64,000 nt of DNA from Edaphobacter aggregans (lineage in GTDB: Bacteria > Acidobacteriota > Terriglobia > Terriglobales > Acidobacteriaceae). A model generated the notes under the pieces. That model worked only from the letters and a program-made list of their open reading frames with translations. It was not told where the DNA came from and searched no databases. Where the stretch lies: NCBI GenBank assembly GCA_022736715.1, contig DZDJ01000011.1, forward strand, positions 1 through 64,000. Reading direction: 5' to 3'. A program made the position numbers and the translations under genes. Position 1 is the first letter of the stretch. Every line of letters begins with the position of its first letter. Below are positions 16,912 to 26,367 of this stretch, one piece after another.

Positions 16912-19626
16912 TTAGAAGTGAGTATCCACGCTGAAGTACGCGGTAAGGGGAGCTCCCGGATATGCGGTCACATAGTTGTAGGCATAGGGTGAGCCGGACG
17001 GTGCTGTCGAAGACGTGTTGAAATAGGAGCCTGCTGAGATGTATTGGAAAATGTTGTAGTTCTTGTCCAACACATTCAAAGCCATCACAGTGAAGTCGAA
17101 GCGTTTGTAGGGCACCTTCGCTCCCAGGTTGAGCGTAGCGTAGGCCGGCATGGTTACGGACTTGCTGGGCGCAGGGCTCTGACAGCTCCCCGTTGCAACA
17201 TCCAAAGCGCAGTTGTCAAAGACATGCTGGCTGCCAATAAACTGGAACGAGGCCGTTGGCTGAATGGTCAAGTTCGCTTTAGGGTGCAGACTATAGAATA
17301 CGCCGGCGTTCAGTGTCGACGTGGGCACGTAGGACACGGGATAGCCTTTGTAATCCAGACAGCCGGCGATAGGACCGCTGGGTGGGTTGCAGGTTGCCTG
17401 ACCGTTATAAAAGATTCCTCCGGTGACATAGCTGTCGTAGCTGGCAGCTTCGATGTTGGCATTGGCAAACAGGTGCAGGTTATGTAGCGGGTCGTCATCG
17501 AAGAAAATATTGACGCCGTTGTAGTTGGAGGTGCCATTGGCAGAGAAGGTGTCGCCATTGGCCAGCGTGGTGTCGATTTCCTGGTTGGCGAACTTATTGT
17601 GATAGTAGTTGGCGCCGAACAGCATATTGTTCTTGAAGCCGGTACCTTCCGTGTGCGCCTTGAATCCGAACTGATAGTAGGTACCGCGCTCCAGGTGATA
17701 GCTGACGGGATCAACGGACTGAAAGATCCCACCACCACCGCCGAGTTCCGGCGCACGCAGTGCCTCCTGAAATCCGCCATACACACTCAGCCATGGACGA
17801 GCCTGAACGGCAACATCGACTGACGGCTCTACCCCGCTGCGATTCTCGTTCGCAGCCGGACATGCGTCCTGCACGCTGACTGTCCCCTTCACACCGCCAA
17901 AGTCGCCGTACCGGCAAGTGGTGCTCAGGGTCGCTCCGGGAGCAAGGTTGAAATCCTGCTGGACGGCATTGTAGAAACCCGTGGCAAAACCAACATACCG
18001 GATGCCGGGCGTGATGTGCAGCGTGGGAATCGGATGAAAGTCGTCCTGCAGGAAGATGGCAAAGTCGTTCTGATTAAAGTAGCTGGAACGGATCTTACCT
18101 CCCACATTCGCAGTGCGCTTGGCGCCGCCCCAAGCTGGACCGTAAAAATTATTCCGGCTGTTGTATAAGGCGTGAATGTAGTAGCCGCCGCCACTGACCG
18201 TGTTCCACGGCAGGCTTTTCGTCAGCAGTAGCTTGTCGCCAATGGTATTGGTGTAGGGGTTGTTGTATTCGTTCTGCTGCTGGTCGCCGTTCGTGCCGGA
18301 ATTGTTCTGATAGACGTCAGTGTAGCGAGCATGTAGTCGCGCGACGTGCATGTACCAGGACAGGTTTTGCATGGTTGTCGTGTTGTCCAGGCGGATGTTT
18401 TCCCGGCCGTAGATCAGCCCCATCTGGTTTACGTCGTATTTGTTGTAGCTGTTGAAGGGAAGCGTGCTGAAGAAGCCTGAACTTGGCTGGCTGTACTTCT
18501 GGCCGGTTGCAGTACCATCCATGGTGATGTAGGGGTTTGCCACGACGGGGATCACCTGGGAGCGGTAGCCGCCAGAGTAGGCGTAGTAGCTGCCCAGTTC
18601 AAAGCTGTTCCCGTTAAATGATTTCAGGGCTTTGCCAAGAACTGCCCAGTCCTTGCCCGGATTATTGAAGCCATCGGGAGCTTTGCGGAAGTCATCGCCT
18701 TTGCCTGCGCCCCCACCAAGAACTACAGACCAGCCGTGATGGAGGCCAAAACTAGAGTTTGCGACAAGGTCTTTCTGCTGGTAGCTGCCGTACGTTGCTG
18801 TCACATTCGCCTGCGGTTTCTCGGTCGGCTGGACTGGAGTAAATTCCACCGCTCCGCCGACGTTGGTGTACCAGCGGTCGGCAGGGCTACCCGGACCATA
18901 GGTCACGTTCAGATTTTGAATCAAACCGCTTTCAGGAATGCTCGCCGATGGCCAAAGGTTGGTCGCTGGGTCTACGATTGGTACACCATCGAAGGTAACG
19001 CCCAGCGCGGCGCCGCCGGTATACCCGCCGTAGCCGCCCCAGCCTTGGTTCAGACCGTTCAATGTAACTGTATATTTTGTGGCTCCTGTGTTGCCGTAGC
19101 CGGTAACAATAGCACCCGGTGCCGTGGAAATGGCCTGTGCTCCACCGGCAACGGGTCCCACGATGCTCATCTGCTGGCGGTCAATGACGCGGATGGACTG
19201 GTTGGACAGCAGCACTTGTTGCTGCGAAGGCTTTGTCGTCACGCCGTCGAGCGCTCCGCCATGCACAGTTACCGATTGCGTCACAACTGGCAGAGACATG
19301 GAGATGTCGGCGTTCAGCATCTGGCCGGCGCCGAGCTGCAGGCTGTCCTGATGATATTCGACAAAACCCGCCTTTGAAACCACCAAAGTATAGGTGCCAG
19401 GCACCAACCCGTCCAATTCGTACTGGCCGTTGGCATCTGCGACGGTATGGGCGACGGCTCCGGAGTCTGACTGCGTCAGCGAGACTTCAGCAGCTGGAAT
19501 GACATCACCGGCAGCATCCAGCACGCTGCCGCGAATACGAGCCGTTGAACGGGGTGTTACTGACCTTTGAGCACTGGCGAAAAAGCTGCACAGTACAATT
19601 CCACACACAACAAGTAATTTGCGCAT
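16912..19626 (-). CDS. TonB-dependent receptor with carboxypeptidase-regulatory domain
   Basis: 904 residues. A signal peptide (LLVVCGIVLCSFFASA) is followed by a CarboxypepD_reg beta-sandwich (about 28-112, RIRGSVLDAAGDVIPAAEV), a plug domain (about 125-260) and a long beta-barrel ending in a C-terminal Phe after YFSVDTHF, as expected for BAM-assembled barrels. The Oar-like architecture is common in Acidobacteriota and Bacteroidota. Ligand unknown: no substrate-processing genes flank it, only an IS scar on one side and an empty stretch on the other. AGGAGGC lies about ten bases before the ATG. Import of a siderophore, glycan or other large nutrient are options. Confidence 0.9.
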   Translation of the reverse strand: MRKLLVVCGIVLCSFFASAQRSVTPRSTARIRGSVLDAAGDVIPAAEVSLTQSDSGAVAHTVADANGQYELDGLVPGTYTLVVSKAGFVEYHQDSLQLGAGQMLNADISMSLPVVTQSVTVHGGALDGVTTKPSQQQVLLSNQSIRVIDRQQMSIVGPVAGGAQAISTAPGAIVTGYGNTGATKYTVTLNGLNQGWGGYGGYTGGAALGVTFDGVPIVDPATNLWPSASIPESGLIQNLNVTYGPGSPADRWYTNVGGAVEFTPVQPTEKPQANVTATYGSYQQKDLVANSSFGLHHGWSVVLGGGAGKGDDFRKAPDGFNNPGKDWAVLGKALKSFNGNSFELGSYYAYSGGYRSQVIPVVANPYITMDGTATGQKYSQPSSGFFSTLPFNSYNKYDVNQMGLIYGRENIRLDNTTTMQNLSWYMHVARLHARYTDVYQNNSGTNGDQQQNEYNNPYTNTIGDKLLLTKSLPWNTVSGGGYYIHALYNSRNNFYGPAWGGAKRTANVGGKIRSSYFNQNDFAIFLQDDFHPIPTLHITPGIRYVGFATGFYNAVQQDFNLAPGATLSTTCRYGDFGGVKGTVSVQDACPAANENRSGVEPSVDVAVQARPWLSVYGGFQEALRAPELGGGGGIFQSVDPVSYHLERGTYYQFGFKAHTEGTGFKNNMLFGANYYHNKFANQEIDTTLANGDTFSANGTSNYNGVNIFFDDDPLHNLHLFANANIEAASYDSYVTGGIFYNGQATCNPPSGPIAGCLDYKGYPVSYVPTSTLNAGVFYSLHPKANLTIQPTASFQFIGSQHVFDNCALDVATGSCQSPAPSKSVTMPAYATLNLGAKVPYKRFDFTVMALNVLDKNYNIFQYISAGSYFNTSSTAPSGSPYAYNYVTAYPGAPLTAYFSVDTHF

Positions 19627-20259
19627 CCTATTTGGAGCCTCCTGAAAATTTGGTGTTTGGCCGGGGTAGTGAAGTGGAAGCGGTTGCCAGGCATGACAGT
19701 CATTGTTGCTTCACGACGTTGCTGCACAGTTACAGCATTGTGAACGCCCAATTAAAAATCCCTGCAAGTGATAGTGAACGGAGAAAATGTGCGCAATGAA
19801 ATGAAATTCCCGCGTCTTACCAATCAGTAAGGGAGGAGTGGAGGAGATGCTTTTGGCCTCCGCCGGGAACACTCTCCGATTAGAAACGAATCGCCGATGA
19901 TCCGAAGTTGAGTGATTTTAAAGGAAGCAGGAGTATAGGAATGGATATTCAAACAATCGATCAGAAGTACAGCCAGATACAGAATGCTGAACGCGTGGGC
20001 GTGCCAGCCGATGTTCTTGTTGATGCCAAGCTGCTGAGCGGTAGGCTTGATGTTTGTCTTGCTGTCCTGAAGACGGATCAACGACAGCGCCACTATTGGG
20101 TGTTGCCGGCGCGGCCAACCCAGCGAAAGGAGTACTTGTCCTGCTTGTGCTCATCAAAGTGAGATTTCTTTCCCCGCCCTACAGCAATTGTTGAGGGGCC
20201 GCTTGTCTCACTCCTGTTGGCGCAGAGAGGTATGGGATGCGTATTCGCCACTTGCAGGT
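19627..20259. other. Intergenic region upstream of the TonB-dependent receptor
   Basis: About 630 bases, clearly richer in A+T than the surroundings. I see no confident gene. A plus-strand frame of 73 codons starting with ATG at 19941 has an AGGAG box nearby but no recognisable family. On the minus strand two overlapping frames in the same stretch also lack family features. No riboswitch core (for example cobalamin) was recognised. The long leader may carry regulation of the receptor gene. Confidence 0.5.
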
Positions 20260-20760
20260 TCAGTCTTCTTCCGCTTTCTTTTTCAGCCCGAAACCTGCGC
20301 CGATAGCATAGCCCACCATCGCAAGGGCAGGCCAGGTTCCGACGACGCGGCCCAGTCCGTTGATCAGGCCGCTGTCATGGGTGAAGTCAAAGAAGGACAG
20401 CCAGATCTTGTTGCCAGCGTCGCATTTTTCACACAGACCGGGGCCGGTGGGCATGTCCAGTACCCATACCATCACAATCGACATCCATAAGATCCCGGCA
20501 ATCCAGATGTAGCGGGCCACAGAGTCGTTGCGTATCCTGGCAATCACGAATCCGGCCAAGGCCGGGACAACAAAGGCCAGCGCCGCAGCCAGCGCCATGG
20601 AAAAGGACTGTGGCTGGGCCAGGGTAATGACACCGCCAACAGCCAGCAGCACCAGCATGCTGATCACCATGTGCAGCAGAAAGCTGAGGGCCTCCTTCAA
20701 AAGTTGTCCCGGGGTCTTGTCTTCAGCCAATTCAGGGGTTTGACCCAACTCTTCTGCCAT
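20260..20760 (-). CDS. Four-helix integral membrane protein, function unknown
   Basis: 166 residues. A charged N-terminus (about 1-25) precedes four hydrophobic segments (about 28-50, 56-76, 85-104 and 138-160). A loop with CEKC (about 111-114) lies between helices three and four, and the C-terminus is KKKAEED. The Cys pair could form a disulfide or bind metal if it faces the periplasm. No family recognised. The gene stands alone, divergent from the DapA-like gene. TGGAGACAG precedes the ATG as a weak ribosome binding site. Confidence 0.7.
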   Translation of the reverse strand: MAEELGQTPELAEDKTPGQLLKEALSFLLHMVISMLVLLAVGGVITLAQPQSFSMALAAALAFVVPALAGFVIARIRNDSVARYIWIAGILWMSIVMVWVLDMPTGPGLCEKCDAGNKIWLSFFDFTHDSGLINGLGRVVGTWPALAMVGYAIGAGFGLKKKAEED

Positions 20761-20901
20761 GGTGTCTGTCTCCAGCGCTGTGTACGGTATCTGTGTTTAA
20801 GCTTGTGTCTAGCCTAGCCCAAATGGAAGTCGTTGCGCGAATGTTCTGCGCTGTTCAGGGGTAATCGTCTTTGTTACCCATGGATGCTTTAAGATGGATA
20901 T

Positions 20902-21972
20902 ATGTTGCTTGAAGGCATGTTCGCCCCTGTTCCTACGCCATTTCACGTGGATGGCAGTCTGTATCTGCGCAAGCTGGAAGAAAATGTGCGCCATTATTCC
21001 CGCACGCCTCTGGCTGGCATGGTGATTTTAGGCTCAACAGGAGAGGCGATCTTGTTGTCAGACGAGGAGTCACGCGAGGTGCTTACCGTGGCCGCCGCTG
21101 CTGCTGCGCCGCACAAGGTCCTGCTGGCTGGCGTGGGCCGCGAAAGCGTTGCCGGAACAGTGGGACTGGCCGAGCTTGCCGCGCGGCTGAATTACGATGC
21201 CGTGCTGGTGCGCACGCCACATTTTTATCGCCCGCAGCTGCACCGCGCGGACAACAGCACGGCCATGCTCACTTATTATCGCGCCGTGGCAGACCGTTCT
21301 CCGCTGCCGGTTGTTCTTTACAGCGTTTCTGCCCTGACGCAGTATGACCTGCCCGTTGCGGTGATCGCCGAACTGGCTCAACACCCCAACATCCTTGGGC
21401 TGAAGGAGTCCAACGGCAGTGTGGAGCGCATTGCAGAGATTGTTGCGCTCACGAAAAACATCCGGCACGCAGTCACAGTCACGCCGGTATTTGCCGCAGT
21501 CACAGGACGCATGCTGGCCGGGGGTCGCGCCGCGGAAGCGGTTGCCAGCATAGTAACGGCCGATGCCCTGAGCACAGGCAGCGCACTGGCCGTTGCTCCG
21601 GCCAGACCTGGCTTGAAGACACGTACCAAAGAGGTCAGCTTCCAGGTGCTGGCCGGGAGCGCGCAAAAAATGTTGCCGTGCCTGCAGGCCGGAGCTGCGG
21701 GCACGGTGCTTTCCTTTAGCTGTTGCGCGCCGCAGGCCTGCTATGAGGTTTTTGCAGCCTGGAAAGATGGAGATGACAAACTGGCGGAAGAGAAGCAGCA
21801 GCGCATTGTGCCTGCCGCTACGCGGATTGCCAGCCAGATGGGCATACCGGGCATCAAATATGCTGCTGATTTAAATGGCTATTATGGCGGATTTCCACGT
21901 CTGCCGCTGCTGCCGCTTACGGCTGCCGAACGGGCGGAAGTCGGGAGGTTGATGGCGGATATGCGTCATTAA
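20902..21972 (+). CDS. DapA-family aldolase/lyase with an internal insertion
   Basis: 356 residues with the dihydrodipicolinate synthase/N-acetylneuraminate lyase TIM barrel: GSTGEA (about 45-50), active-site Tyr140 in VVLYSV and Schiff-base Lys168 in LGLKESNG. The usual size is near 295. Here about 55 extra residues (roughly 190-245, rich in Ala, Thr and Val) sit between the strand after Lys168 and the conserved VLAGSAQ block. The YYNKP loop of true DapA is HFYRPQ, so lysine biosynthesis is doubtful; a 4-hydroxy-2-oxoglutarate aldolase-like or other pyruvate-dependent lyase is more likely. The insertion keeps the frame, so the gene looks intact but unusual. Confidence 0.82.
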   Translation: MLLEGMFAPVPTPFHVDGSLYLRKLEENVRHYSRTPLAGMVILGSTGEAILLSDEESREVLTVAAAAAAPHKVLLAGVGRESVAGTVGLAELAARLNYDAVLVRTPHFYRPQLHRADNSTAMLTYYRAVADRSPLPVVLYSVSALTQYDLPVAVIAELAQHPNILGLKESNGSVERIAEIVALTKNIRHAVTVTPVFAAVTGRMLAGGRAAEAVASIVTADALSTGSALAVAPARPGLKTRTKEVSFQVLAGSAQKMLPCLQAGAAGTVLSFSCCAPQACYEVFAAWKDGDDKLAEEKQQRIVPAATRIASQMGIPGIKYAADLNGYYGGFPRLPLLPLTAAERAEVGRLMADMRH

Positions 21973-22246
21973 TTCTGTCCGTTTCTGTAGCAGTGCCGTT
22001 GTTGGCCTTCGGCAGCGCAATTCCTGCAAATCCTGTGATTTCTATTGCAAACCGGGTACCTGTCGCAAAAATGCGGTAATCGAACGCAAGGGCGAATTTC
22101 CGCTCTCTTCGGTGCGTATAACTGCTAGGTAGTCAATTTTCACCTTCCGGTGTTCTGAAATGCTTGCAGAGCATTCCTGAAGCCAGTGAAAAGTTGCTAT
22201 TCTTGTGAGTCGTAAATTATCTCCTTACGTGAAGGGACATTCCCAC

Positions 22247-24118
22247 ATGGCGACAGGTAACGTCGCGCTGGGGGCCAACGGCAAAAGTTCCACGCTGAGC
22301 AACCCAGACACAGCAAATGCTCCCGCTGCCAAGCGGATCGTCAATGACTTCAGCATCCAGGTGGCCACAGTCAATGGTTCCGGCTCCCAGTCCGCTAATA
22401 GTGTGCTTCTGAAAAGCATTTTCCGGATGGGTGTCCCGGTCAGTGGCAAAAACCTTTTCCCCTCGAACATCGCCGGCCTGCCAACGTGGTACACCATCCG
22501 CGCCAGCAAGCATGGTTATGTTGCGCGCAAGAAAGAGATTGACGTTCTTGTGGCGATGAATCCCGAGACTGCGAAGGAAGACATTCTTTCGCTGCCGCCG
22601 GGCGCTGCGGCCATCTACGAAGAGGCGATGGATCTCAGGCAATACCGCGACGATGTGGCCTGTTATTCGGTTCCGTTCGATAAGATCACGGCGGCTGTCT
22701 GCCCAGAGGCCAAACTGCGCAAACTGGTCAAGAACATGGTCTATGTGGGCGTGGTCGCCAGGCTCGTCGCGATGGACATGGTTGCGGTGGAAGCTGCGCT
22801 GCGCAGGCAGTTTGCCAAGAAGGTGAAGGCTGCCGACCTGAACTGGGCGGCGGTGCAGGCTGGCTATGACTACGCCAGCAGCAACTTTACCAAGCAGGAC
22901 CCGTTCGTGCTGGAGCCGATGAATGAAACGGCCGGCAAGATCATCATCGATGGCAATCAGGCTGCTGCGCTGGGCTGCATGTTTGCCGGCGTCACGGTGG
23001 TCACATGGTATCCCATTACGCCGTCCTCTTCTCTGGTCGAACAGTTGATCGACTATATGAAGAAGTATCGTGTTGAGCCGGACGGCAAGTCGACCTTTGC
23101 CATTGTGCAGGCGGAAGACGAACTGGCCGCAATTGGCGCAGTGTTTGGCGCAGGCTGGGCTGGTGCACGCTCCATGACGGCCACCAGCGGCCCGGGCATC
23201 TCGCTGATGGCGGAGTTTGCCGGTCTGGGCTACTATGCTGAACTGCCGGGCGTCATCTTCGACATTCAGCGCACCGGCCCCTCCACCGGTATGCCCACAC
23301 GGAACCAGCAATGCGACATTCTGTCGGTTGCCTTCCTTTCACATGGAGACACCAGGCACGTCATGCTGATTCCGGGCAGCGTAAAGGAATGCTACGAGTT
23401 TGCGCAGGCCGCCTTTGATCTGGCCGAGCATCTGCAGACGCCGATCTTCGTGATGTCGGACCTGGATCTGGGGATGAACAACTGGATGTCCGAGCCGTTC
23501 TCGTATCCGGAGAAGCCGATTGCCCGTGGCAAGGTGCTGACGGCCGAGGACCTGACGAAGCTGGGTGGCTTTGCCCGTTACAAGGATGTGGACGGCGACG
23601 GTATTGGCTATCGCACGCTGCCGGGCACGGAACATCCGTTGGCGGCCTACTTTACCCGTGGCAGCGGCCACAATGAAAAGGCTCAGTACACTGAGCGTCC
23701 GGACGATTATCAGAACAACATGGAGCGTCTGGCCAGGAAGTTTGAGACGGCCCGCTCGCTGGTGCCGCGTCCGGAAGTGGTGCAGACCGGCAAGGCCAGG
23801 GTGGGGCTGATCGCCTACGGCTCTTCGGACTTTGCCGTGCTCGAAAGCCGCGACCAGTTGCAAAAGGAATACGGCGTTGAGACGGACTATCTGCGTCTGC
23901 GCGCCTATCCGTTCTCGCGCGAAGTGCAGGACTTTGTGGCCTCGCACGAGCGCGTGTACGTGATTGAACAGAACCGCGATGCGCAGATGCTGAGCCTGCT
24001 GAAGCTGGATCTGCCAGCCGTAGAAGTGGTCAAGTTGCGCAGCATCCGTCACTTCAACGGGCTGCCAATTGACGCGCGATCCGTCACGGACGAACTGGTG
24101 ACGCAGGAGGGAATCTAA
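22247..24118 (+). CDS. korA: 2-oxoacid:ferredoxin oxidoreductase, fused gamma-alpha subunit
   Basis: 623 residues from the ATG at 22247 (GAAGGGA upstream); an in-frame GTG at 22205 is the outer option. The N-terminal third is the gamma domain (NGSGSQSANSVLLKSIFRMG), the rest the pyrimidine-binding alpha domain (TWYPITPSSSLVEQ, AEDELAAIG, TSGPGISLM). The complex decarboxylates a 2-oxoacid, probably 2-oxoglutarate, to acyl-CoA and reduces ferredoxin. The stop codon TAA abuts the ATG of the beta gene, so the two are translationally coupled. The substrate is inferred from this fused architecture; other oxoacids are possible. Confidence 0.9.
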   Translation: MATGNVALGANGKSSTLSNPDTANAPAAKRIVNDFSIQVATVNGSGSQSANSVLLKSIFRMGVPVSGKNLFPSNIAGLPTWYTIRASKHGYVARKKEIDVLVAMNPETAKEDILSLPPGAAAIYEEAMDLRQYRDDVACYSVPFDKITAAVCPEAKLRKLVKNMVYVGVVARLVAMDMVAVEAALRRQFAKKVKAADLNWAAVQAGYDYASSNFTKQDPFVLEPMNETAGKIIIDGNQAAALGCMFAGVTVVTWYPITPSSSLVEQLIDYMKKYRVEPDGKSTFAIVQAEDELAAIGAVFGAGWAGARSMTATSGPGISLMAEFAGLGYYAELPGVIFDIQRTGPSTGMPTRNQQCDILSVAFLSHGDTRHVMLIPGSVKECYEFAQAAFDLAEHLQTPIFVMSDLDLGMNNWMSEPFSYPEKPIARGKVLTAEDLTKLGGFARYKDVDGDGIGYRTLPGTEHPLAAYFTRGSGHNEKAQYTERPDDYQNNMERLARKFETARSLVPRPEVVQTGKARVGLIAYGSSDFAVLESRDQLQKEYGVETDYLRLRAYPFSREVQDFVASHERVYVIEQNRDAQMLSLLKLDLPAVEVVKLRSIRHFNGLPIDARSVTDELVTQEGI

Positions 24119-25174
24119 ATGGCTACACCGACGGTTACAAATCCGCCTGCACCAGCGCCGAAGACGAACCGGATTGGTCTGCAGGTGCTCGATTATCGCG
24201 GCGGCAAGACCACGCTTTGCGCGGGTTGCGGCCACAATGCCATCTCAGAGCGCATCATTGATGCGATGTATGAGATGGGCGTGCAGCCGGAACGCGTGAT
24301 GAAGCTCTCCGGCATTGGCTGCTCGTCCAAGAGTCCGGCCTACTTTATGAGCCGGGCCCACAGCTTCAACAGCGTGCATGGCCGTATGCCTTCGGTGGCA
24401 ACGGGTGCGATCCTGGCCAACAAGACGATGACTTCCATCGGCGTCAGCGGCGACGGCGACACGGCGTCCATTGGCATGGGGCAGTTCGTCCACCTGATGC
24501 GCCGCAATCTGCCGATGATTTACGTCATCGAAGACAATGGCGTGTATGGCCTGACCAAGGGCCAGTTCTCGGCCACGGCCGATCTCGGCTCCAGGCTGAA
24601 GACGGGTGTGGTCAACGATCTGCCTGCGATTGATACCTGCTCGCTGGCGATTGAGCTGGGCGCCACCTTTGTGGGCCGTTCCTTTTCTGGCGACAAGAAG
24701 CAACTGCTCGCCATGCTGAAGGCCGCCATTGCTCACAAGGGCACGGTGATGCTGGATGTCATCTCGCCCTGCGTGACCTTCAACGATCATGAAGGCTCCA
24801 CGAAGAGCTACAAGTACATGCAGGAGCACGAAGAGGCGATCAACGAGATTGGCTTCGTGCCGCACTTCCAGGACATCGCTGTCGATTACGATCCAGGCAC
24901 AACCTACGATGTGCGCATGCACGATGGCAGCCATCTGCGCCTGCGTAAGCTGCATGAGGACTACAACCCGACCGATCGTGTTTCGGCTGTGAAGACGCTG
25001 ATGGAGGCCCACTCCAAAGGCGAGGTGCTGACGGGTGTCTTCTACATTGATACCCAGAAGCCGACCTTCACCGATCTGCTGAATCTGGTGGATGAGCCGC
25101 TGGCAACCTTGCCACAGGAGCGCATCCGTCCGGGCAAACAGGCGCTGGAAGAGATCATGACCAGGTTGCAGTAG
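24119..25174 (+). CDS. korB: 2-oxoacid:ferredoxin oxidoreductase, beta subunit
   Basis: 351 residues, the TPP- and Fe-S-binding partner of the gene just upstream. The TPP/Mg motif is GDGDTASIGMGQF with EDNGVYGLTKGQ downstream. The cluster-ligand cysteines lie in LCAGCGHNAI and GIGCSSKSP, plus the later ISPCVTFND. It works with the fused subunit in the cytosol and feeds electrons to ferredoxin. The ATG directly follows the upstream TAA. A GC-rich terminator closes the two-gene operon. Confidence 0.92.
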   Translation: MATPTVTNPPAPAPKTNRIGLQVLDYRGGKTTLCAGCGHNAISERIIDAMYEMGVQPERVMKLSGIGCSSKSPAYFMSRAHSFNSVHGRMPSVATGAILANKTMTSIGVSGDGDTASIGMGQFVHLMRRNLPMIYVIEDNGVYGLTKGQFSATADLGSRLKTGVVNDLPAIDTCSLAIELGATFVGRSFSGDKKQLLAMLKAAIAHKGTVMLDVISPCVTFNDHEGSTKSYKYMQEHEEAINEIGFVPHFQDIAVDYDPGTTYDVRMHDGSHLRLRKLHEDYNPTDRVSAVKTLMEAHSKGEVLTGVFYIDTQKPTFTDLLNLVDEPLATLPQERIRPGKQALEEIMTRLQ

Positions 25175-25201
25175 CAGCCTGCAAACAGCTGGCATACCAA
25201 A

Positions 25202-25228
25202 GCCCCGCTTTCCGGCGGGGCTTTTATT
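25202..25228 (+). terminator. Terminator of korAB
   Basis: GCCCCGC, a short TTTCC loop, then GCGGGGC and TTTTATTT: a classic Rho-independent terminator 27 bp after the beta-subunit stop. Confidence 0.92.
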
Positions 25229-25395
25229 TGGGGCTGTACCAGATAATGACGTGAGGACCTGGTATGGCGAGCGGGTTTCGTAAGAGTCGTTTGTCGTTGG
25301 GAAGCAGGTTCGCCTGGTGGAGCATTTTGTGGCCGGGACCACGGCGCGGACTGCGGCTTCGTCGTACACTCCCTCTGCTTTTGCTTCGTTCTGGC

Positions 25396-25599
25396 TTAGT
25401 TCTGGCCGCTGTGTTCTGCTTCGGCGTCCGGTTCCGGGAAGTCGGTGTCGCTGGCCTTCAGCATCTCGTCCTGGTCGCGATGGCCCAGTTGCCCTTGCAG
25501 GCACTGGTTGCCGCCCGGCTTTTCTCCGGGCAGGTGCGGCGCGTCGTCTTCCGTGGCGCCCTTTTGTATATCGCTGTCCGCCGGTCTGATTTTTGCCAT
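25396..25599 (-). CDS. Small acidic hydrophilic protein, function unknown
   Basis: 67 residues starting at the ATG at 25599. CAGGAGAAC lies at ideal distance upstream, which argues for a real gene; the frame continues further upstream but without a site. The protein has no hydrophobic segment. It begins MAKIRPADSDIQKG and ends in an acidic, proline-containing tail around MLKASDTDFPEPDAE. No family recognised. It sits alone between korB and the decayed aldehyde dehydrogenase, on the minus strand. Confidence 0.6.
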   Translation of the reverse strand: MAKIRPADSDIQKGATEDDAPHLPGEKPGGNQCLQGQLGHRDQDEMLKASDTDFPEPDAEAEHSGQN

Positions 25600-25707
25600 C
25601 GCTGTTCTCCTGAGCTGTTTTTTTACGCCGCAAAAACTGCCAAGTCCTGAAAAACACAAGGGGCAGATTGCGCCTCCGCATCTCTGTCCCTATTTTGCAG
25701 TGCAAGT

Positions 25708-26103
25708 TTAGAGCCGCGCTGTGACGGCCTTCACTTCTGTGCAGTTGTTCAGCACCTCGGCGCCCATTTCGCGTCCCCAGCCGGACTGTTTGTAACCGCC
25801 GAAGGGCAGGGCCGCATCGAAGACATTGTGGCAATTGATCCAGACGGTGCCGGAGCGAATGCGGCGGGCCATCTTATGCGCAATGCTGAGGTTATTGGTC
25901 CACACACTGGCGGCCAGCCCGTAAATGGCAGCTTCGGCTTCCGGTACGTGCGCCATCACCTCGCCGGTGGCGGGACTGTGAACAGGGAAGGACCTGCCTG
26001 AGAGGGCTTTTACAAACTGGCCATCGATCAACAGTTGATGGTCGTGGATCACGAAGGAGCTGGTATGCGTGCTGAGACGGGGATCAACTGCAAGGGTTGC
26101 CAT
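25708..26103 (-). pseudogene. Aldehyde dehydrogenase with the catalytic core deleted in frame
   Basis: 131 codons from an ATG preceded by GGAGGAA. The first 57 codons match the N-terminus of an NAD-dependent aldehyde dehydrogenase ([34 protein letters not shown]). At about 25932 the sequence jumps in frame to the C-terminal part ([41 protein letters not shown]). About 370 residues are gone, including the Rossmann core, the catalytic Glu and the catalytic Cys. The start site and stop codon are intact, so a short protein could still be made, but it cannot be an active dehydrogenase. Confidence 0.88.
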
Positions 26104-26312
26104 GGGTTCCTCCGGCTGGCCGACTGCGGAAGCAGGACTGCAGGACGGGCCTCTCGCGGGGGTCGCGCCAGCATTCCAGAACGCGATCGTTGCCGGTCTC
26201 AATGCCGCTGCAACGATAGCACTCCCGGGCTCTCTCTGTCACAAGCGGTGCTGGGTATGGAAAGCAGTTTTCGGGAAATCAAAGAGATAGCACTGTCAGG
26301 GAAGTAGGCGTT

Positions 26313-26345
26313 GTGCAAAACAAAGCGCGAGCCGAAGCCCGCGCT
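26313..26345 (-). terminator. Terminator of the tol-pal operon
   Basis: On the minus strand AGCGCGGGC-TTCG-GCTCGCGCT, a 9-bp stem closed by a UUCG tetraloop, is followed by TTTGTTTTG. It lies about 23 bp after the cpoB stop, at the end of the operon. Confidence 0.85.
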
Positions 26346-26367
26346 GATTGCGGCAAGTGGGGTTCCA

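Noticed and set aside
19908..20162. Small gene starting at 19941 on the plus strand
   Set aside because: A ribosome binding site is near, but no family, no conserved pattern and overlapping frames on the other strand; too weak to call a gene.
24245..25834. Minus-strand frame of 529 codons
   Set aside because: Antisense of korB and then running through a terminator and a small gene; no protein features.
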